From Panulirus ornatus (taxonomy: Eukaryota; Arthropoda; Malacostraca; Decapoda; Palinuridae): a stretch of DNA of 64,000 bases. This document shows, one piece after another, positions 1 through 14,709 of the stretch. Every line of letters starts with the position of its first letter. Positions within the stretch are counted from its first letter, which is position 1. The stretch spans positions 12,994,394 to 13,058,393 of the forward strand of contig NC_092264.1 in assembly GCF_036320965.1 (NCBI RefSeq), in the 5' to 3' direction. The notes beneath the pieces were generated by a model. That model saw nothing but the letters and a program-made list of their open reading frames with translations. It did no database searches and was not told the origin of the DNA. The position numbers and the translations under genes are program-made.

Positions 1-2344
1 ACGTGAGGAGAAGAGGAACCAAACAGGACATCATAAGGTAGTGTTGCTACTCTGAGCTCCCGGGTGCAGTCAGGAGAAGAGCGGGGCTCTGAACACACAA
101 ATTGTCTGATCAATGATTGGTCGGTAAGTTTCAAGCCTCACCTATCAAATGACGTCATCCGGGTACATCAACACACCAAATCTACCTTATGGTCTCCTTT
201 TTGGACCGTCTTGCACCCAGAGTCGCATTTCAGCTGTTGTCCGAGCTTATTAAAGAGTCGACATTCACATGAATAAGCCAACAAGGCCAAGAAAGGCCAC
301 CGTGAACGGAAGAAGAACCAAACAGGACATCATAAGGTAAGGTTGCTTCTCTGAGCTCCCGGGTGATGTTTTGAAAAGAGCGGGGCTCTGAACCCACAAG
401 TTATCTGATGAATGAATGATTGGTCGGTCAATGCCAAACCCCACCCATCAGATGACGTCAGCCGTGTACTTCAACGCAGCAACCCAAACTTATGTTCTCC
501 TGTTTGCACCGTCTTCCGGCCAGAGTCTCATTTCAGCTGTTGTCCGAGCTTATTAAAGAGTCGACATTCACATGAATAAGCCAACATTGCCAAGAAAGGC
601 CACCGTGAACGGAAGAAGAACCGAACAGTACATCATAAGGTAAGGTTGCTTCTCTGAGCTCAAGGGTGATGTTTTGAAAAGAGCGGGGCTCTGAACCCAC
701 AAGTTATCTGATGAATGAATGATTGGTCGGTCAATGCCAAACCCCACCCATCAGATGACGTCAGCCGTGTACTTCAACGCAGCAACCCAAACTTATGTTC
801 TCCTGTTTGCACCGTCTTCCGGCCAGATTCTCATTTCAGCTGTTGTCCGAGCTTATTAAAGAGTCGACATTCACATGAATAAGCCAACATTGCCAAGAAA
901 GGCCACCGTGAACGGAAGAAGAACCGAACAGTACATCATAAGGTAAGGTTGCTTCTCTGAGCTCAAGGGTGATGTTTTGAAAAGAGCGGGGCTCTGAACC
1001 CACAAGTTATCTGATGAATGAATGATTGGTCGGTCAATGCCAAACCCCACCTATCAGATGACGTCAGCCGTGTACTTCGACGCAGCAACCATACATTATG
1101 TTCTCCTATTTGGACCGCCTTCTGCCAGGAGTTGCATTTCAGCAATTTCAGCAGTTGCCCGAGCTCCCGGGTGACGTCATGAAAAGAGCGGGGCTTTGAA
1201 CACACAAATTATCTGATCAATGATTGGTCGGTAAGTTACAAGCCCTACCTATCAAATGACGTCATCCGGGTACATCAACACACCAAATCTACCTCATGTT
1301 CTCCTTTTTGGACCGTCTTCAGCCCATAGTCGCATTGCAGCAGTTCACCGAGCTTATTAAAGAGTCGACATTCACATGAATGAGCCAAAGAGGCCAAGAA
1401 AGTCCACCGTGAGCAGAAGAGAAACCAAAAAGCATATCATAAGGTAGGGTTCCTTCTCTGAGCTACCGGGTGATGTCATGAGAAGGGCGGGGCTCTGAAC
1501 CCACAAATTATCACATCAATGATTGATTGGTCGGTTAATCCCAAACCCCACGTATCAGATGACGTCAGTCGACTACTTCAAAGCAGCAAACCTACATTAT
1601 GTTCTCCTATTTGGACCGTCTTCCGACCATAGTCGCATTTCAGCAGATGACCGAGCTTTTCAAAGAGTCTTCTACATTCACACATGAATGAGCTAGCGAG
1701 GCAAAGAAAGGCGACGTGAGGGGAAGAGAAACCAAATAGGACATCATAAGGTAGGGTTGCTACTCACAGTTGCCCGAGTGACGTCATGAGAGGGACGGGA
1801 TTTTGTACCTATAAACCATCTATCTGACCAATGATTGGTCATGTCCAAGCCCAACCCATCAGACGACGTCATCCGGTTAATTTAACGGAGGAACTCTCCC
1901 TTATGTTCTCCTATTTGGACCGTCTTCCGCCCAGAGTCGCATTTCACCAGATGACTGATCTTATTAAAGAGTCAACAACATTCACATGAATGAGCCAGCG
2001 AGGCCAAGAAAGGCGACCTGAGGGAAAGAGAAACCAAACAGGACATCATAAGGTTGCGTTGCTACTCTGAGCTCTCGGGTGACGTCATGAGAAGAGCGGG
2101 GCTCTAAACACACAAATCATCCGATCAATGATTGGTCAGTAAGTTCCAAGCCCCATCTATCAAATGACGTCATCCGGGTAAATCAACACACCAAATCTAC
2201 CTTATGTTCTCCTTTTTGGACCGTCTTCCGCCCATAGTCGCATTGCAATAGTTGACCGAGCTTATTAAAGAGTCGACATTCACATGAAAGAACAAAGAGG
2301 CCAAGAAAGGCCACCGTGAGCAGAAGAGAAACCAAACAGCACAT

Positions 2345-2504
2345 CATAAGGTAGGGTTGCTTCTCTGAGCTCCCGGGTGATGTCATGAGAAGGGCGGGGC
2401 TCTGAACCCATAAATTTTCTCATCAATGATTGGTCGGTTATTCCCAAACCCCACGTATCAGATGACGTCTTCCGACTATTTCAAAGCAGCAACCCTACCT
2501 TATG
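2345..2504. repeat. 17-bp perfect inverted repeat within a monomer
   Basis: CATAAGGTAGGGTTGCT at 2345-2361 and its exact reverse complement AGCAACCCTACCTTATG at 2488-2504 flank a 126-bp core that contains the GC box, CCAAT box and CRE-like sites. TGATGTCA at 2378-2385 and TGACGTCT at 2463-2470 share the same midpoint (2424). This looks like the terminal inverted repeat of a MITE or foldback element. However, no target-site duplication can be defined, because every copy is embedded in the tandem array. The same pair recurs, with substitutions, in most monomers of both arms. Confidence 0.85.
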
Positions 2505-2589
2505 TTCTCCTATTTGGACCGTCTTCCGGCCATAGTCGCATTTCAGCAGTTGACCGAGCTTTTTATATTAAAGAGTCAACATTCACATG

Positions 2590-2864
2590 AATAAGCAAGG
2601 GAGGCAAATAAAGGCGACGTGAGGGGAAGCCAAACCAAATAGGAACACATAAGGTAGGGTTGCTACTCTCAGTTGCCCGAGTGACGTCATGAGAAGGGCG
2701 GGATTTTTTTCCTATAAACCATCTGACCAATGATTGGTCATGTCCAAGCCCAACCCATCAGACGACGTCATCCGGCTGCTTTAACGCAGGAACTCTACCT
2801 TATGTTCTCCTATTTGGACAAGCTTCCGCCCAGAGTCGCATTTCAACAGTTGATCGAGCTTATT
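2590..2864. repeat. Representative monomer: 275-bp imperfect palindrome
   Basis: One satellite monomer whose two halves are reverse complements. Paired motifs and their midpoints are: AATAAGC 2590-2596 with GCTTATT 2858-2864 (2727); GCGAC 2614-2618 with GTCGC 2835-2839 (2726.5); GGAAGC 2625-2630 with GCTTCC 2822-2827 (2726); CCAAATAGGA 2635-2644 with TCCTATTTGG 2808-2817 (2726); ACATAAGGTA 2647-2656 with TACCTTATGT 2796-2805 (2726); TGACGTCA 2682-2689 with CGACGTCA 2763-2770 (2726). The agreement of all midpoints within 1 bp shows real dyad symmetry, not chance. The CCAAT dyad at 2724-2740 is centred 6 bp away from the axis. The neighbouring monomer at 2345-2504 shows the same geometry with axis about 2424. 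The likely origin is an inverted dimer of a ~150-bp half-unit that was then amplified head-to-tail. Confidence 0.9.
2724..2740. promoter_or_regulatory. CCAAT-box dyad TGACCAATGATTGGTCA
   Basis: A perfect 8+1+8 palindrome made of two face-to-face CCAAT boxes. It recurs in every monomer of the type that also carries GGGCGGGATTTTT and CCTATAAACC (for example near 5627, 6530, 8197 and 9440, and in reverse orientation near 29618, 54038 and 63815). CCAAT with these flanks fits the NF-Y consensus (RRCCAATSR). Function is inference; the site is only one element of a repeated, unexpressed-looking sequence. Some copies have lost one half (GATCAATGATTGGTC). Confidence 0.5.
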
Positions 2865-5800
2865 AAAGAGTCAACATTCACATGAAGGAGCTACCGAGGC
2901 GAACAAAGGCGACGTGAGGGGAAGAGGAACCAAACAGGACATCATAAGATAGGGTTGCTACTCTGAGCTCCCGGGTGCAGTCAGGAGAAGAGAGGGGCTC
3001 TGAACACACAAATTGTCTGATCAATGATTGGTAGGTAAGTTCCAAGCCCCATCTATCAAATAACGTCATCCGGGTACATCAACACACCAAATCTACCTTA
3101 CGTTCTCCTTTTTGGACCGTCTTCCGCCCATAGACGCATTGCAACAGTTGACCGAGCTTATTAAAGAGTCGACATTCACATGAATGAGCCAAAGAGGCCA
3201 ATAAAGGCCACCGTGACCAGAAGAGAAACCAAAAAGCACATCATAATGTAGGGTTGCTTCTCTGAGCACCCGGGTGATGTCATGAGAAGGGCGGGGCTAT
3301 AAACCCACAAATTTTCTCATCAATGATTGGTCGGTTATTCCCAAACCCCACGTATCAGATGACGTTTTCCGACTACTTCAAAGCAGTAACCCTACCTTAT
3401 GTTCTCCTATTTGGACCGTCTTCCGACCATAGTCGCATTTCAGCAGTTGACCGAGCTTTTTATATTAAAGAGTCAACATTCACATGAATAAGCAAGCGAG
3501 GCAAATAAAGGCGACGTGAGGGGAAGACAAACAAAATAGGAACACATAAGGTAGGGTTGCTACTCTCAGTTGCCCGAGTGACGTCGTGAGAAGGGCGGGA
3601 TTTTTTTCCTATAAACCATCTGACTAAATTGGTCATGTCCAAGCCCAACCCATCAGACGACGTCATCCGGCTACTTTACCGCAGGTACTCTACCTTATGT
3701 TCTCCTATTTGGACCGTCTTCCACCCAGAGTCGCATTTCAACAGTTGATCGAGCTTATTAAAGAGTCAACATTCACATGAATGAGCTACCGAGGCCAAGA
3801 AAGGCGACGTGAGGGGAAGAGGAACCAAACAGGACGTCATAAGGTAGGCTTGCTACTCTGAGCTCCCGGGTGCAGTCAGGAGAAGAGCGGGGCTCTGAAC
3901 ACACAAATTGTCTGATCAATGATTGGTCGGTAAGTTCCAAGCCTCATCTATCAAATGACGTCATCCGGGTACATCAACACACCAAATCTACCTTATGTTC
4001 TCCTTTTTGGACCGTCTTCCATCCAGAGTCGCATTTCAGCTGTTGTCCGAGCTTATTAAAGAGTCGACATTCACATGAATAAGCCAACAAGGCCAAGAAA
4101 GGCCACCGTGAACGGAAGAAGCAAACAGGACATCATAAGGTAAGTTTGCTTCTCTGAGCTCCCGGGTGATGTTTTGAAAAGAGCGGGGCTCTGAACCCAC
4201 AAGTTATCTGATGAATGAATGATTGGTCGGTCAATGCCAAACCCCACCTATCAGATGACGTCAGCCGTGTACTTCAACGCAGCAACCCAAACTTATGTTC
4301 TGCTGTTTGCACCGTCTTCCGGCCAGAGTCTCATTTCAGCTGTTGTCCGAGCTTATTAAAGAGTAGTCATTCACATGAATAAGCCAACAAGGCCAAGAAA
4401 GGCCACCGTTAACGAAAGAAGAAACAAACAGGACATCATAAGGTAAGGTTGCTTCTCTGAGCTCCAGGGTGATGTTTTGAAAAGAGCGGGGCTCTGTACC
4501 CACAAGTTATCTGATGAATGAATGATTCTTCGGTCAATGCCAAACCCCACCTATCAGATGACGTCAGCCATGTACTTCAACGCAGCAACCCAAACTTATG
4601 TTCTCCTGTTTGCACTGTCTTCCGGCCAGAGTCTCATTTCAGCTGTTGTCCGAGCTTATTAAAGAGTCGACATTCACATGAATAAGCCAACAAGGCCAAG
4701 AAAGGCCACCGTGAACGGAAGAAGAACCAAACAGGACATCATAAGGTAAGGTTGCTTCTCTGAGCTCCCGGGTGATGTTTTGAAAAGAGCGGGGCTCTGA
4801 ACCCACAAGTTATCTGATGAATGAATGATTGGTCGGTCAATGCCAAACCCCACCTATCAAATGACGTCAGCCGTGTACTTCAACGCAGCAAACATACATT
4901 ATGTCCTCCTATTTGAACCCCCTTCTGCCAGGAGTTGCATTTCAGCAATTTCAGTAGTTGCCCGAGCTCCCGGGTGACGTCATGAGAAGAGCGGGGCTCT
5001 GAACCCACAAATTATCTGATCAATGATTGGTCGGTAAGTTACAAGCCCTACCTATCAAATGACGTCATCCGGGTATATCAACACACCAAATCTACCTCAT
5101 GTTCTCCTTTTTGAACCATCTTCCGCCCAGAGTCGCATTGCAACAGTTGACCGAGCTTATTAAAGAGTCGACATTCACATGAATGAGCCAAAGAGGCCAA
5201 TAAAGGCCACCGTGAGCAGATGAGAAACCAAACAGCACATCATAAGGTAGGGTTGCTTCTCTTAGCTCCCGGGTGATGTCATGAGAAGGGCGGGGCTCTG
5301 AACCCACAAATTTTCTCATCAATGATTGGTCGGTTATTCCCAAACCCCACGTATCAGATGACATCAGCCCACTACTTCAAAGCAGCAAACCTGCATTATG
5401 TTCTCCTATTTGGACCGTCTTCCGACCATAGTCGCATTTCAGCAGTTGACCGAGCTTATCAAAGAGTCTTCTACATTCACACATGAATGAGCTAGCGAGG
5501 CAAAGAAAGGCGACGTGAGGGGAAGAGAAACCAAATAGGACATCATAAGGTAGGGTTGCTACTCACAATTGCCCGAGTGACGTCATGAGAAGGACGGGAT
5601 TTTGTACCTATAAACCATCTATCTGACCAATGATTGGTCATGTCCAAGCCCAACCCATCAGACGACGTCATCCGGTTACTTAAACGGAGGAACTCTACCT
5701 TATGTTCTCCTATTTGGACCGTCTTCCGCCCAGAGTCGCATTTCACCAGATGACTGAGCTTATCAAAGAGTCAACAACATTCACATGATTGAGCCAACGA

Positions 5801-6579
5801 GGCCAAGAAAGGCGACCTGAGGGGAAGAGAAACCAAACAGGACATCATAAGGTTGCGTTGCTACTCTGAGCTCTCGTGTGACGTCATGAGAAGAGCCGGG
5901 CTCTGAACACACAAATTATCTGATCAATGATTGGTCAGTAAGTTCCCAGCCCCATCTATCAAATGACGTCATCCTGGTACATCAACACACCAAATCTACC
6001 TTATGTTCTTTTTGGACCGTCTTCCGCCCATAGTCGCATTGCAACAGTTGACCGAGCTTATTAAAGAGTCGACATTCACATGAATGAGCCAAAGAGGCCA
6101 AGAAAGGCCACCGTGAGCAGAAGAGAAAACAAACAGCACATCATAAGGTAGGGTTGCTTCTCTGCGCTCCCGGGTGATGTCATGAGAAGGGCGGGGCTCT
6201 GAACCCACAAATTTTCTCATCAATGATTGGTCGGTATATTTCCCAAACCCCACGTATCAGATGACGTCTTCCGACTACTTCAAAGCATCAACCCTACCTT
6301 ATGTTCTCCTATTTGGACCGTCTTCCGACCATAGTCGCATTTCAGCAGTTGACCGAGCTTTTTATATTAAAGAGTCAACATTCACATGAATAAGCAAGCG
6401 AGGCAAATAAAGGCGACGTGAGGGGAAGACAAACAAAATAGGAACACATAAGGTATGGTTGCTACTCTCAGTTGCCCGAGTGACGTCATGAGAAGGGCGG
6501 GATTTTTTTCCTATAAACCATCTGATCAATGATTGGTCATGTCCAAGCCCAACCCATCAGACGACGTCATCCGGCTACT

Positions 6580-8060
<1,481 letters not shown>

Positions 8061-8441
8061 GCAAGCGAGGCAAATAAAGGCGACGTGAGGGGAAGACAAA
8101 CAAAATAGGAACACATAAGGTAGGGTTGCTACTCTCAGTTGCCCGAGTGACGTCAGAAGAAGGGCGGGATTTTTTTCCTATAAACCATCTGACCAATGAT
8201 TGGTCATGTCCAAGCCCAACCCATCAGACGACGTCATCCGGCTACTTTAACGCAGGAACTCTACCTTATGTTCTCCTATTTGGACCGTCTTCCACCCAGA
8301 GTCGCATTTCAACAGTTGATCGAGCTTATTAAAGAGTCAACATTCACATGAATGAGCTACCGAGGCCAAGAAAGGCGACGTGAGGGGAAGAGGAACCAAA
8401 CAGGACATCATAAGGTGGGGTTGCTACTCTGAGCTCCCGGG

Positions 8442-11400
8442 TGCAGTCAGAAGAAGAGCGGGGCTCTGAACACACAAATTGTCTGATCAGTGATTGGTCG
8501 GTAAGTTCCAAGCCTCATCTATCAAATGACGTCATCCGGGTACATCAACACACCAAATCTACCTTATGTTCTCCTTTTTGGACCGTCTTCCACCCAGAGT
8601 CGCATTTCAGCTGTTGTCCTTGCTTATTAGAGTCGACATTCACATGAATAAGCCAATAAGGCCAAGAAAGGCCACCGTGAACGGAAGAAGAACCAAACAG
8701 GACATCATAAGGTAAGGTTGCTTCTCTGAGCTCCCGGGTGATGTTTTGAAAAGAGCGGGGCTCTGAACCCACAAGTTATCTGATGAATGAATGATTGGTC
8801 GGTCAATGCCAAACCCCACCTATCAGATGACGTCAGCCGTGTACTTCAACGCAGCAAACATACATTATGTCCTCCTATTTGAACCGCCTTCTGCCAGGAG
8901 TTGCATTTCAGCAATTTGAGCAGTTGCCCGAGCTCCCGGGTGACGTCATGAGAAGAGCAGGGCTCTGAACCCACAAATTATCTGATCAATGATTGGTCGG
9001 TAAGTTACAAGCCCTACCTATCAAATGACGTCATCCGGGTATATCAACAGCACATCATAAGGTAGGGTTGCTTCTCTTAGCTCCCGTGTGATGTCATGAG
9101 AAGGGCGGGGCTCTGAACCCAAAAATTTTCTCATCAATGATTGGTCGGTTATTCCCAAACCCCACGTATCACATGACGTCTTCCGACTACTTCAAAGCAG
9201 TAACCCTACCTTATGTTCTCCTATTTGGACCGTCTTCCGACCATAGTCACATTTCAGCAGTTGACCGAGCTCTTTATATTAAAGAGTCAACATTCACATG
9301 AATAAGCAAGCGAGGCAAATAAAGGCGACGTGAGGGGAAGACAAACAAAATAGGAACACATAAGGTATGGTTGCTACTCTCAGTTGCCCGAGTGACGTCA
9401 TGAGAAGGGCGGGATTTTTTTCCTATAAACCATCTGACCAATGATTGGTCATGTCCAAGCCCAACCCATCAGACGACGTCATCCGGCTACTTTAACGCAG
9501 GAACTCTACCTTATGTTCTCCTATTTGGACCGTCTTCCACCCAGAGTCGCATTTCAACAGTTGATCGAGCTTATTAAAGAGTCAACATTCACATGAATGA
9601 GCTACCGAGGCCAAGAAAGGCGACGTGAGGAGAAGAGGAACCAAACAGGACATCATAAGGTAGGGTTGCTACTCTGAGCTCCCGGGTGCAGTCAGGAGAA
9701 GAGCGGGGCTCTGAACACACAAATTGTCTGATCAATGATTGGTCGGTAAGTTCCAAGCCTCACCTATCAAATGACGTCATCCGGGTACATCAACACACCA
9801 AATGTACCTTATGTTCTCCTTTTTGGACCGTCTTCCACCCAGAGTCGCATTTCAGCTGTTGTCCGAGCTTATTAAAGAGTCGACATTCACATGAATAAGC
9901 CAACAAGGCCAAGAAAGGCCACCGTCAACGGAAGAAGAACCAAACAGGACATCATAAGGTAAGGTTGATTCTCTGAGCTCCCGGGTGATGTTTTGAAAAG
10001 AGCGGGGCTCTGAACCCACAAGTTATCTGATGAATGAATGATTGGTCGGTCAATGCCAAACCCCACCTATCAGATGACTTCAGCCGTGTACTTCAACGCA
10101 GCAAACATACATTATGTCCTCCTATTTGAACCGCCTTCTGCCAGGAGTTGCATTTCAGCAATTTCAGCAGTTGCCCGAGCTCCCGGGTGACGTCATGAGA
10201 AGAGCGGGGCTCTGAACCCACAAATTATCTGATCAATGATTGGTCGGTAAGTTACAAGCCCTACCTATCAAATGACGTCATCCGGGTATATCAACAGCAC
10301 ATCATAAGGTAGGGTTGCTTCTCTTAGCTCCCGGGTGATGCCATGAGAAGGGCGGGGCTCTGAACCCACAAATTTTCTCATCAATGATTCGTAGGTTATT
10401 CCCAAACCCCACGTATCACATGACGTCTTGCGACTACTTCAAAGCAGTAACCCTACCTTATGTTCTCCTATTTGGACCGTCTTCCGACCATAGTCGCATT
10501 TCAGCAGTTGACCGAGCTTTTTATATTAAAGAGTCAACATTCACATGAATAAGCAAGCGAGGCAAATAAAGGCGACGTGAGGGGAAGACAAACAAAATAG
10601 GAACACATAAGGTAGGGTTGCTACTCTCAGTTGCCCGAGTGACGTCATGAGATGTGCGGGATTTTTTTCCTATAAACCATCTGACCAATGATTGGTCATG
10701 TCCAAGCCCAACCCATCAGACGACGTCATCCGGCTACTTTAACGCAGGAACTCTACCTTATGTTCTCCTATTTGGACCGTCTTCCACCCAGAGTCGCATT
10801 TCAACAGTTGATCGAGCTTATTAAAGAGTCAACATTCACATGAATGAGCTACCGAGGCCAAGAAAGGCGACGTGAGGGGAAGAGGAACCAAACAGGACAT
10901 CATAAGGTAGGGTTGCTACTCTGAGCTCCCGGGTGCAGTCAGGAGAAGAGCGGGGCTCTGAACACACAAATTGTCTGATCAGTGATTGTTCGGGAAGTTC
11001 CAAGCCTCATCTATCAAATGACGTCATCCGGGTACATCAACACACCAAATCTACCTTATGTTCTCCTTTTTGGACCGTCTTGCACCCAAAGTCGCATTTC
11101 AGCTGTTGTCCTAGCTTATTAGAGTCGACATTCACATGAATAAGCCAACAAGGCCAAGAAAGGCCATCCTGAACGGATGAAGAACCAAACAGGACATCAT
11201 AAGGTAAGGTTGATTCTCTGAGCTCCCGGGTGATGTTTTGAAAAGAGCGGGGCTCTGAACCCACAAGTTATCTGATGAATGAATGATTGGTCGGTCAATG
11301 CCAAACCCCACCTATCAGATGACTTCAGCCGTGTACTTCAACGCAGCAAACATACATTATGTCCTCCTATTTGAACCGCCTTCTGCCAGGAGTTGCATTT

Positions 11401-12178
11401 CAGCAATTTCAGCAGTTGCCCGAGCTCCCGGGTGACGTCATGAGAAGAGCGGGGCTCTGAACCCACAAATTATCTGATCAATGATTGGTCGGTAAGTTAC
11501 AAGCCCTACCTATCAAATGACGTCATCCGGGTATATCAACAGCACATCATAAGGTAGGGTTGTTTCTCTTAGCTCCCGGGTGATGCCATGAGAAGGGCGG
11601 GGCTCTGAACCCACAAATTTTCTCATCAATGATTGGTCGATTATTCCCAAACCCCACGTATCACATGACGTCTTGCGACTACTTCAAAGCAGTAACCCTA
11701 CCTTATGTTCTCCTATTTGGACCGTCTTCCGACCATAGTCGCATTTCAGCAGTTGACCGAGCTTTTTATATTAAAGAGTCAACATTCACATGAATAAGCA
11801 AGCGAGGCAAATAAAGGCGACGTGAGGGGAAGACAAACAAAATAGGAACACATAAGGTAGGGTTGCTAATCTCAGTTGCCCGAGTGACGTCATGAGAAGT
11901 GCGGGATTTTTTTCCTATAAACCATCTGACCAATGATTGGTCATGTCCAAGCCCAACCCATCAGACGACGTCATCCGGCTACTTTAACGCAGGAACTCTA
12001 CCTTATGTTCTCCTATTTGGACCGTCTTCCACCCAGAGTCGCATTTCAACAGTTGATCGAGCTTATTAAAGAGTCAACATTCACATGAATGAGCTACCGA
12101 GGCCAAGAAAGGCGAAGTGAGGGGAAGAGGAACCAAACAGGACATTATAAGGTAGGGTTGCTACTCTGAGCTCCCGGG
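8442..12178 (+). repeat. Three 1,245-bp higher-order repeats
   Basis: The TGCAGTCAG-type marker starts at 8442, 9687, 10934 and 12179, giving periods of 1,245, 1,247 and 1,245 bp. Each repeat is the ~1,397-bp unit of the right arm minus ~152 bp. The loss is visible at the fused TATATCAACAGCACATC at about 9045, 10294 and 11539, where intact copies continue ATCAACACACCAAATC. Within each copy lie four partial or full monomers and the ~205-bp truncated monomer with GCATTTCAGCAATTTCAGCAG. No gene content. Confidence 0.88.
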
Positions 12179-14709
12179 TGCAGTCAGGAGAAGAGCGGGG
12201 CTCTGAACACACAAATTGTCTGATCAGTGATTGTTCGGGAAGTTCCAAGCCTCATCTATCAAATGACGTCATCCGGGTACATCAACACACCAAATCTACC
12301 TTATGTTCTTCTTTTTGGACCGTCTTGCACCCAAAGTCGCATTTCAGCTGTTGTCCGAGCTTATTAGAGTCGACATTCACATGAATAAGCCAACAAGGCC
12401 AAGAAAGGCCATCCTGAACGGATGAAGAACCAAACAGGACATCATAAGGTAAGGTTGCTTCTCTGAGCTCCCGGGTGATGTTTTGAAAAGAGCGGGGCTC
12501 TGAACCCACAAGTTATCTGATGAATGAATGATTGGTCGGTCAATGCCAAACCCCACCTATCAGATGACGTCAGCCGTGTACTTCAACGCAGCAACCATAC
12601 ATTATGTCCTATTTGAACCGCCTTCTGCCAGGAGTTGCATTTCAGCAATTTCAGCAGTTGCCCGAGCTCCCGGGTGACGTCATGAGAAGAGCGGGGCTCT
12701 GAACCCACAAATTATCTGATCAATGATTGGTCGGTATGTTACAAGCCCTACCTATCAAATGACGTCATCCGGGTTCATCAACACACCAAATCTACCTCAT
12801 GTTCTCCTTTTTGGACCGTCTTGCGCGCATAGTCGCATTGGAACAGTTGACCGAGCTTATTAAAGAGTCGACATTCACATGAATGAGCCAAAGAGGCCAA
12901 GAAAGGCCACCGTGAGCAGAAGAGAAACCAAACAGCACATCATAAGGTAGGGTTGCTTCTCTTAGCTCCCGGGTGATGTCATGAGAAGGGCGGGGCTCTG
13001 AACCCACAAATTTTCTCATCAATGATTGGTCGGTTATTCCCAAACCCCACGTATCACATGACGTCTTCCGACTACTTCAAAGCAGTAACCCTACCTTATG
13101 TTCTCCTATTTGGACCGTCTTCCGACCATAGTCGCATTTCAGCAGTTGACCTAGCTTTTTATATTAAAGAGTCAACATTCACATGAATAAGCAAGCGAGG
13201 CAAATAAAGGCGACGTGAGGGGAAGACAAACAAAATAGGAACACATAAGGTAGGGTTGCTACTTTCAGTTGCCCGAGTGACGTCATGAGAAGTGCGGGAT
13301 TTTTTTCCAAGCCCAACCCATCAGACGACGTCATCCGGCTACTTTAAGGCAGGAACTCTACCATATGTTCTCCTACTTGGACAAGCTTCCACCCAGAGTC
13401 GCATTTCAACAGTTGATCGAGCTTATTAAAGAGTCAACATTCACATGAATGAGCTACCGAGGCCAAGAAAGGCGACGTGAGGGAAAGAGGAACCAAACAG
13501 GACATCATAAGGTAGGGTTGCTACTCTGAGCTCCCGGGTGTAGTCAGGAGAAGAGCGGGGATCTGAACACATAAATTGTTTGATCAATGATTGGTCGGTA
13601 AGTTTCAAGCCTCACCTATCAAATGACGTCATCCGGGTACATCAACACACCAAATCTACCTTATGTTCTCCTTTTTGGACCGTCTTGCACCCAGAGTCGC
13701 ATTTCAGCTGTTGTCCGAGCTTATTAAAGAGTCGACATTCACATGAATAAGCCAACAAGGCCAAGAAAGGCCACCGTGAACGGAAGAAGAACCAAACAGG
13801 ACATCATAAGGTAAGGTTGCTTCTCTGAGCTCCCGGGTGATGTTTTGAAAAGAGCGGGGCTCTGAACCCACAAGTTATCTGATGAATGAATGATTGGTCG
13901 GTCAATGCCAAACCCCACCTATCAGATGACGTCAGCCGTGTACTTCAACGCAGCAACCATATATTATATCCTCCTATTTGAACCGCCTTCTGCCAGGAGT
14001 TGCATTTCAGCAATTTCAGCAGTTGCCCGAGCTCCAGGGTGACGTCATGAGAAGAGCAGGGCTCTGAACCCACAAATTATCTGATCAATGATTGATCGGT
14101 AAGTTACAAGCCCTACCTATCAAATGACGTCATCCGAGTACATCAACACACCAAATCTACCTCATGTTCTCCTTTTTGGACCGTCTTCCGCCCATAGTCG
14201 CATTGGAACAGTTGACCGAGCTTATTAAAGAGTCGACATTCACATGAATGAGCCAAAGAGGCCAAGAAAGGCCACCGTGAGCAGAAGAGAAACCAAACAG
14301 CACATCATAAGGTAGGGTTGCTTCTCTTAGCTCCCGGGTGATGTCATGAGAAGGGCGGGGCTCTGAACCCACAAATTTTCTCATCAATGATTGGTCGGTT
14401 ATTCCCAAACCCCACGTATCACATGACGTCTTCCGACTACTTCAAAGCAGTAACCCTACCTTATGTTCTCCTATTTGGACCGTCTTCCGACCATAGTCGC
14501 ATTTCAGCAGTTGACCGAGCTTTTTATATTAAAGAGTCAACATTCACATGAATAAGCAAGCGAGGCAAATAAAGGCGACGTGAGGGGAAGACAAACAAAA
14601 TAGGAACACATAAGGTAGGGTTGCTACTCTCAGTTGCCCGAGTGACGTCATGAAAAGGGCGGGATTTTGTACCTATAAACCATCTGACCAATGATTGGTC
14701 ATGTCCAAG
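12179..14709 (+). repeat. Left arm, ~1,360-bp higher-order repeats
   Basis: From 12179 to the next marker, mutated here to TGTAGTCAGG at 13539, the period is 1,360 bp. The AACA-type deletion of the preceding copies is absent (intact CATCAACACACCAAATC at about 12776 and 14142). A separate 33-bp loss occurs at about 13309. The stretch ends where the ordered HOR gives way to divergent monomers. No gene seen. Confidence 0.8.
13295..13325 (+). other. 33-bp deletion removing the CCAAT dyad
   Basis: GGGATTTTTTTCC is joined to AAGCCCAACCC at about 13309. Intact copies have TATAAACCATC, the CCAAT dyad and TGT between them (compare 11905-11955). The flanking TCC occurs on both sides of the lost segment, which fits a microhomology or slippage deletion. 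It is a single copy in this window. Confidence 0.8.

Noticed and set aside
2345..2361. Telomere-like sequence (TAGGGTT inside the arm CATAAGGTAGGGTTGCT)
   Set aside because: It occurs once per half-unit and is never in tandem. It is part of the inverted-repeat arm.
9743..9756. Splice donor-like GGTCGGTAAGTTCC in many monomers
   Set aside because: It matches the donor consensus, but there is no exon, acceptor or transcript evidence. One such match per ~300-bp repeat is expected to be copied with the array.
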